DNA of 64,000 nucleotides, from positions 15,988,501-16,052,500 of the forward strand of contig JAUCBN010000029.1 in assembly GCA_035048815.1 (NCBI GenBank), in the 5' to 3' direction. The notes beneath the pieces are model-generated. The model worked only from the letters and a program-made list of their open reading frames with translations. It was not told the origin of the DNA and made no database searches. Of this stretch, positions 59,536 through 64,000 are shown one piece after another. This DNA is from Abelmoschus esculentus (taxonomy: Eukaryota > Streptophyta > Magnoliopsida > Malvales > Malvaceae). The translations under genes were made by a program, and so were the position numbers. Within the stretch, counting starts at the first letter, position 1; the number at the start of each line of letters is the position of its first letter.

Positions 59536-61410
59536 ATGTCAGAAGGGATCATTATAGGCGAAGATAACACAGAAGTCTGGACTTGGTCTGAATCAGTTCA
59601 GCACGAGAAAGGTGACAGTCTGCCGATAGGGAGTGTCTCCACATTAAACAAGTATGTCAGAATGAGCACAAATCAAAATTCTTGTCTCTCCGAGGTCCAA
59701 GAGGTATGGGAACAATGGAGTGACGACATGAAGAGTCAGTTCAAGAAGGAGTTTGGGGATATCGCCTTGTTAGTGAAGGTCCCCGTTGATAGACACTTGA
59801 TGAGGGCGATGATGCAATTCTAGAATCCAGCCTACAATTGCTTCACCTTTGGGAAGGTAGACATGACACCCACACTAGAAGAGTATGAGGTTCTGATCAA
59901 TTGCCCAGTGATTAAGTTTGATAGGATCTATGTCAAGCCCAACAGCACTTCGGGCTTTAAGAAGAAGCTGACACAAATCACCGGAAAGGACAAGGAATTT
60001 TGGGACCGGAAGATGACGGGTCACGAAGATCCAAGCGAAGAGAGTCAGAGAGTGAGCTGGAGGGTCTTTAAGGATTTGATAGCTTCGTGCAGTGAGGAAC
60101 CCACTAAGGTAAGAAGGTTGTACGCTCTTTGCATATACGGGTTAGTGCTGTTTCCTAGAACTCCCGAGCACATAGACCCGTCCACAATCGGTTTGTTCGA
60201 GAAGTTGTCCAAGGGAATAAATCCGGTGCCAGCCATACTAGCCGAGACTTATCGATCACTCACCGTATGTAAGAGGGCCAGTGAAGGTAGATTTTTGGGA
60301 TATGCTCAGCTTTTAGAGGTTTGGTTTAGAGGCCACCGTTGGAACTCTCCGTACAGCGCCCTAAGGTTCAGGACTACCTACTCACCCATCGAGGAGCACC
60401 TAAAGAGTTGTATTGTGGAGAAGAAGACTGAAGCCCAGTGGAATAAGCTTTTCCAAAATCTGTCAGACTCGGATATCGTCTGGAAGGCTTATTGGTTGAA
60501 TAGAGGGTCGACTTACCGGTATCGTTGCGGAGACTGCGATTGGATCCCGATAGCAGGTATATGGGGTGGAACAGCCTACTGCCCTTTACTAGTCTTAAGG
60601 CAGTTCGGTTCGAGACAGTTTGTTCCAGCCACAGCGGGAATGGCCAGTTTTGGTTTTTCACACCAGAGTGAGGGATACAGAGCTAAGCTAGCCCGGATTG
60701 TGAAGACTTGGGACTCACCGAGGAGGGTTCAGCCTTATAGAGAGTTTGAGATCATGGCCCGATATGATGAGTGGAGAGAACGAAGGGCAAATGATGGAGT
60801 CTTCCGTGGAGTACCGAGGGATGAGGGAGCGTCTTCAAGCAAGGTAACCCTAGAGGCACCGTCGGCTTTGGAAAAACTTAAGGAGGACCGGGACTTGGAT
60901 TCTCAGAGGCGAGATAAGCAGATCTACGAGCTCACACAGGAGCTGAATCTTGCAAAGTACCAAGTACAAACCCATGAAAGGAGAGAAAAAGATATGGCAA
61001 CCCAGATTGAGAAGCTGCATCAAGAGTTAAGAGAAGCGCAAGCAATACCAATGTCCGGGGGGCATAAAAGGAGAAGAGAAAGCGTCGAGGACAGTTCTGA
61101 CCGTTTGAATAAGGCTTTAAAGGAAAAGGAGGCGTACAAGAAGCTCTACGAAAATAAATACCGTGAAGCGAAAGAGGTAAGCTCCAAAGCCAAGAAGACA
61201 TCAGACGAGGACCGAGCGACGATTCACGAGTTGACAGCCCAAATAACGCAGTTAGAAGAACTGGTGGCTAAGTATCATAACGAAGATAAAGTCAAACTGG
61301 AAGAAGAGAATGAGGAACTTCAGCGAAAGATTATCTCACTCGAAGGCCAAGTACAGGAGTTGCGAGAAAAGTTAGCCGACTTCAAGGGAGAGTCCCAACT
61401 TAGGGAGTAA
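59536..61410 (+). pseudogene. Extra ORF1 of the Gypsy element (DUF7745-like), one stop
   Basis: Start at ATG 59536. One frame runs 625 codons to the stop at 61410, interrupted only by TAG at 59821-59823. The N-terminal two thirds (WSESVQHEKGDSLPIGSVST; MTPTLEEYEVLINCPVIKFD; CIYGLVLFPRTPEHID; ILAETYRSLTVCKRASEGRF; WIPIAGIWGGTAYCPLLVLR) match the DUF7745-type region found in plant retroelement ORFs. From about residue 445 to the end it is a charged heptad-type coiled coil rich in E, K, Q and R. The function of this ORF in the retrotransposon is not established. The rest of the frame is well preserved, so the stop is probably recent. Confidence 0.85.
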
Positions 61411-61650
61411 GGCCAACAGTCTTTTGTAGTTATCTTTAAAATTGTAGTGAATCCTTTTTGCACAGACGGATGTTTTTAAGAGATTGTTTTTTGAATTTAA
61501 TACCCGTCTGCATTCATGCATTCATACATCATGTGCATTATTATTAATTAAAATAAAGTTTAATAACAAAGGTTTTATGGCAGTGAATTTTAAAAAATAG
61601 CAAACATACTATACACGTATTCAACGCGCTCGCGTACCAAGAGAGTAGCA

Positions 61651-64000
61651 ATGGAAGAAAGACTACAAAAACTAGAGGATAACCATGCCGTATTTGCAAA
61701 TCGTTTAGATACGATAGAGGCGAGCATGAAAGAAGGCTTCGCTAAAATCCAAACGAATCTTATCAGTCAGTTAACCGCTCTTTTGGGTACGAAGCAAGAT
61801 GAAAGGGGTAAAGCGTCCTTGGAAGGGGGAGATGAGGCTGACGGACAGGTAGAAACGGCAACTAGGGGGCAACCGGAAGCACATTCAGTCCCAGGGAGAG
61901 TGCAATTCAATACAGTAGGGGCATCCACAAGTCACCCCGTAGAAGTTGAAGAGTTTTCTCCGAATACCGATGAAGTCCTAGATCTCAACTTTATGAACGA
62001 AGTGGAGAAAATGAGACAAGAAATGGAGAAGAAATATGTTGATCACTTCAAGACTCTCGAAGCCAAGATCCAGCAAATTCAAGTCCAGGGATCGGTGGAT
62101 AAAAGCACTGATGCGTTCGAACTCGGCCTGGTTTCTGATTTGGTTCTGCCGCCAAAATTCAAAATGCCCGACTTCGAGAAGTACGATGGGACATCTTTTT
62201 CGAGCGCCCACATGACCATGTACTGCCGAAAGATGGCCGCTTTCAGCAAGGATGAGAAGTTGCTTATCCATTGCTTCCAGGATAGTTTGACGGGGTCTGC
62301 TATCCGATGGTACACACAACTCACCCGGGATAGTATAAAATCCTGGAAGGACCTTTATCACGCGTTTATGGAGAACTACAAGCATGTGACAGAGATGAGG
62401 CCCACTAGAGTCATGTTGCAGCAAATGGGGCAAAAGTCCAATGAAACATTCAGACAATACGCCCATAGATGGAGGGATCTGGCCTCTCAGGTGCAGCCTC
62501 CGTTAATTGAACGAGAAATGACTCACATGTTTGTAGAAACATTGAAGGGTCCGATGTATGAACGTCTCTTCACAAGCACCTCCATGCAAAGTTTCTCCCA
62601 AATAGTTGTCACCGGAGAGTTGGTGGAGGCAGCTATCAAAAGTGGGAGGATCGAAGGATCTGATAATTCTAAGAAGAATTCTAAGAAGAAAGACAATGAA
62701 GTAAACAACACAGTGGTATATGAACCCCCAAAGAATGTGACGATCTCCAAACCCGGGTCAGGGACAGGTGGCTCACAAGGTTCAAACAAGAAGAACTCAA
62801 GGTGGGAAAAGCCTAATTTCTCACCAATCCCAGTCACGTATGTTGAGTTGTACACTCAGCTACACGATGCTGATCTGATTCGCCCATACGCTATCGTTCC
62901 GCTCAAACCCCCTACCCACACTGGTATGACACGAAGGCCCAGTGTGCATATCATTACAATGTTCAGGGGCATAGCATCGAGAACTGCACGGCCTTCAAGA
63001 AGATCGTTCAAAACATGATAAATACCGGGGTTCTGAAATTCGACGAGCCCAGTGTCTCGACAAACCCACTCCCGAATCATGGTGGTCGTGGTGTGAATGC
63101 AATCGAGGAAGATCAAGCGAGACAAGTTAAAATGAAGGTGTCAGAAATCCGGTCACCCTTAAAGTGGGTTTTTAAACAGCTGTTTGATAACGGGCTCATT
63201 TGTCAAGGGGTGCAAATGAAGGAAAATACTGAGGAAGGTCCATATTGCGAATTTCACCAAGAGCGCGGGCATACAGTCCAGCAGTGTGATGTCTTCAGGG
63301 CCTTGTTACAAAGAATGATGGATAACAAGGAGGTTGAATTCCAGCAGTGTGTACGTCAGAGGATACTGGGCCAAGATACAGCGCGAGCAGGCCGCTAATC
63401 ATCTCAGCCCGACCGAGGGGCAACAGCCCAGTTGGGTCAGCAAGTGCTCCCCGCATAGTAATTACCCCACCGGCACCCTTCCCGTTTAAAGATACGCGTA
63501 GGGTCCGTGGAATTACACCGCGAGTGTGGCCGGACCGAGTGGTTCGAAGCTCGCTGATGAGGTACAGTCCGAGAAACCAAGGACTGTTGAAGAAGTAGAA
63601 CCAGTGAATGAAGTGGGTCATTTCACGAGGAGTGGGAGATGTTACTCACCGGCTCAGGAAGAGGATCAGATCAAGCCTGCAGAAAAGAAGAAGATTTTCG
63701 CAGACCCAACTCCAAAAGTAAACGAGCCAGTTACCAAAGAGCAGGCACATGAGTTTCTGCGATTCCTAAAGCACAGTGAGTATAGTATAGTGGAGCAGTT
63801 GAAGAAATAGCCCGCTAGAATCTCCATCCTCGACTTACTATTAAGCTCGGAGGGGCACCGTGACGCCCTCTTGAAAGTATTGAATCAAACTTTTGTCCCG
63901 AATGACATATCGGTGAACAAATTAGACCGAATCGTTAATCATATCACCTCAGACAACTACATAACGTTCACTGATGATGAGATCCCTGATGGAGGAATGG
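61651..64000 (+). pseudogene. Gypsy gag and protease linker, frameshifted, cut by window
   Basis: Start at ATG 61651. The first 450 codons hold an N-terminal coiled-coil, a linker, and the retrotransposon gag domain (about 62130-62640; WYTQLTRDSIKSWKDLYHAF, RWRDLASQVQPPLI). The frame then shifts near 62907-62913, again between about 63380 and 63420, and again near 63495, with a TAG at 63808-63810. After the first shift a Cys/His module at about 62945-62990 and CEFHQERGHTVQQC (63247-63288) resemble zinc-knuckle-like motifs. The last 200 bases match the region just before the aspartic protease. The protein continues beyond the window, but this copy cannot be translated intact. Confidence 0.85.

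Larger units (their letters stand above)
55900..64000 (+). mobile_element. Ty3/Gypsy Tat/Ogre-type retrotransposon, 5' part
   Basis: A long leader/LTR (left edge uncertain) is followed by an Ogre-like primer-binding site at 58772, an extra ORF before gag (59536-61410), then gag and the gag-protease linker to the window end. An additional ORF upstream of gag is the hallmark of Tat/Ogre elements; its DUF7745-like character is typical of elements abundant in Malvaceae. Protease, reverse transcriptase, RNase H, integrase and the 3' LTR lie outside the window. Nonsense and frameshift mutations make this copy non-coding. Confidence 0.85.

Overview
This window is nuclear DNA from a flowering plant. 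The genes are split by short GT-AG introns in AT-rich DNA, the ribosomal-protein gene carries plant telo-box and site II promoter elements, and a plant SVP-type MADS gene, a CAMTA gene and LTR retrotransposons are present. The extra ORF in the right-hand Gypsy element (DUF7745-like) is especially common in cotton and its relatives, so Malvaceae (Gossypium-like) is my best guess. This is inference from protein and repeat character only.

Layout, left to right. 1-5.4 kb: a complete Ty1/Copia LTR retrotransposon (426-5196) inserted inside an older foldback repeat. 5.9-8.0 kb (+): a small TVP15/COPI-associated Golgi membrane protein. 8.8-10.7 kb (-): a magnesium-dependent phosphatase-1 type HAD phosphatase. 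11.5-14.6 kb (-): Rab GDP-dissociation inhibitor, 13 exons, one GC-AG intron. 14.9-16.3 kb: two MITEs. 16.5-21.2 kb (-): an SVP/JOINTLESS-type MADS-box gene with repeat-filled introns. 21.2-25.3 kb: AT-rich spacer with a LINE remnant and MITEs. 25.3-27.1 kb (+): an intronless J-like protein lacking HPD. 30.1-30.6 kb (+): a secreted proline-rich repeat protein. 31.5-33.2 kb (-): a 14-3-3 protein. 34.5-36.6 kb (+): ribosomal protein eS6. 37.9-41.9 kb (+): a nuclear poly(A)-binding protein. 42.8-44.4 kb: a tRNA-Glu gene whose poly-T terminator has apparently been separated from it by a 1.3-kb Mutator-like non-autonomous element containing two inverted tRNA-like modules; the right end was then tandemly duplicated. 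44.9-45.4 kb: a TOM1/TOM3-like gene fragment. 46.2-46.7 kb: a hAT-like MITE. 47.3-55.3 kb (-): a CAMTA transcription factor, 13 exons, one GC-AG intron. 55.9-64 kb (+): the 5' part of a Tat/Ogre-type Gypsy element (putative LTR, PBS, extra ORF, gag-pro), degenerate and running off the window.

The genes are mostly unrelated single-copy housekeeping or regulatory loci with no shared pathway. They cover vesicle traffic (GDI, TVP15-like), signalling (14-3-3, CAMTA), translation and RNA (eS6, PABN, tRNA-Glu) and development (SVP-like). Exon models were built by eye, with reading phase checked across every junction. The most unusual structure is the tRNA-Glu / Mutator-like element locus. I found no CRISPR array, operon or bacterial-type system.
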